A program made the position numbers and the translations under genes. 33,270 nt of DNA from Acetobacteraceae bacterium (lineage in GTDB: Bacteria > Pseudomonadota > Alphaproteobacteria > Acetobacterales > Acetobacteraceae), in NCBI GenBank assembly GCA_020848935.1, contig JADLHF010000119.1, forward strand, positions 1 through 33,270. The letters are read 5' to 3'. Shown in pieces: positions 32,533 through 33,270 of the stretch. The notes under the pieces are model-generated. The model was given only the letters and a program-made list of their open reading frames with translations, did not search any database and had not been told where the DNA came from. The first letter of the stretch is position 1. Each line of letters opens with the position of its first letter.

Positions 32533-33270
32533 CTAGCGGGCCAGCGCGGCCCCGCGATGGTCCAGCCGCGGCAGCAGCGCGATCAGCAGCCCGATCAGCG
32601 GCAGGAAGGCCGAGACGTGATAGACGAACTCGATGCTGGTGGCATCCGCCAGCCGCCCCATCCCGGCCGCCCCCAGCCCGCCCAGCCCGAAGGCGAAGCC
32701 GAAGAAGATGCCGGCCACCAGCCCCACCCGCCCGGGCATCAGCTCCTGCGCATAGACCACGATCGCCGAGAACGCCGAGGACATCACCAGCCCGATCATG
32801 ATGGTCAGCATGATGGTCATCGGCAGGTTGGCGTAGGGCAGCACCAGGGTGAACGGCAGCACGCCCAGGATCGACACCCACATCACCGCGCGCGTGCCCA
32901 GCTTGTCGGCGAACGGCCCGCCCAGCAGCGTGCCCACCGCATTGGCGGCCAGATAGACGAACAGCAGCACCTGCGCATCGGCCACCGACACGCCGAAGCG
33001 CTCGATCAGGTAGAAGGTGTAGTACGACCCCAGGCTGGCGCCGTACACGCTCTTGGAGAACATCAGCGCCAACAGGATGACGATGGCAAAGGCGATCCTA
33101 CGGGACGGCAGCGCGTTGCCCCCCGCCTTGGCCGCCGCCGCCCGCGCCCGGTGCGCCCCGGCATGGGCGGCATACCAGCGCGACACCCAGGACAGCACCA
33201 TCATCGCCAGCAGCGCGGCCGCCGAAAAGAACGCGATCGCCCATTGCCCGCGCGGCAGCACGATCAGGGC
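32533..33270 (-). CDS. MFS transporter, Fsr-like (partial, 5' end outside window)
   Basis: The C-terminal about 245 residues of a major facilitator transporter; the frame is open to the window edge, so the N-terminal half is missing here. Helices include ALMFSKSVYGASLGSYYTFYLI, VLLFVYLAANAVGTLLGG and IMLTIMIGLVMSSAFSAIVV. The stretch PGRVGLVAGIFFGFAFGLGGLGAAGMGRLAD and TSIEFVYHVSAFLPLIGLL is characteristic of the fosmidomycin-resistance (Fsr) family of drug or metabolite exporters. ADKLGTR resembles the MFS loop motif. It lies 103 bp upstream of the TPR array on the same strand, so they could share a transcript; a link in function is not evident. Confidence 0.88.
   Translation of the reverse strand, partial: ALIVLPRGQWAIAFFSAAALLAMMVLSWVSRWYAAHAGAHRARAAAAKAGGNALPSRRIAFAIVILLALMFSKSVYGASLGSYYTFYLIERFGVSVADAQVLLFVYLAANAVGTLLGGPFADKLGTRAVMWVSILGVLPFTLVLPYANLPMTIMLTIMIGLVMSSAFSAIVVYAQELMPGRVGLVAGIFFGFAFGLGGLGAAGMGRLADATSIEFVYHVSAFLPLIGLLIALLPRLDHRGAALAR

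Overview
The window is high-GC DNA with strong G/C preference at third codon positions. Gene content points to an alphaproteobacterium, most likely Acetobacteraceae or a close Rhodospirillales relative. The lineage markers are Usg beside groESL, the rplY-pth-ychF operon, an rsmB / rpe / heparinase II-III neighbourhood, DUF1194, DUF2339, and AT-rich paired intergenic repeats. This assignment is inference from gene content and composition; no database search was possible. No tRNA, rRNA, CRISPR array, transposase or phage gene was recognised.

Layout. Positions 1-48 are three exact copies of a 16-bp repeat running into the stop of a Prx5-type peroxiredoxin (minus). YqgE and a secreted DUF1194 protein follow on plus. 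A minus-strand block runs back from 9638 to 2125: rplY-pth-ychF, then rsmB, then rpe-heparinase, then a family 4 glycosyltransferase, with a repeat pair separating each of these units. A large DUF2339 membrane protein lies on plus (9799-12519). A repeat pair that encloses an 86-aa orphan ORF comes next. Then, on minus, come msrQ (with no msrP in the window), a secreted DUF4412-like protein, aat, a threonine-dehydratase-like PLP enzyme, two near-identical cold-shock genes, and groES-groEL behind a sigma-70-like promoter and a CIRCE operator. Usg is divergent from groES. YgfZ and dihydroorotase form a divergent pair.

The most unusual region is 22529-32429 (minus): six consecutive paralogous genes. 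Each has N-terminal TPR repeats fused to a C-terminal GT9/GT41-like glycosyltransferase-like domain. All five junctions overlap by exactly 4 bp (GTGA three times, ATGA twice). The catalytic-like domain stays near 260 residues while the TPR part falls from roughly 450-520 residues in the first two genes to about 160 in the last two. The first gene lacks the SLQKG lysine motif found in the other five. The right edge holds the 3' part of an Fsr-like MFS transporter.

The second unusual element is a family of AT-rich inverted-repeat pairs at six intergenic sites. Each arm contains a short hairpin whose loop-closing base pair covaries between copies. They mark ends of transcription units and are absent from the coupled operon junctions, so they behave like transcription or mRNA-end punctuation. 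They also contribute sequence to neighbouring genes: the msrQ tail is read from one arm, and the rsmB start sits directly against another.
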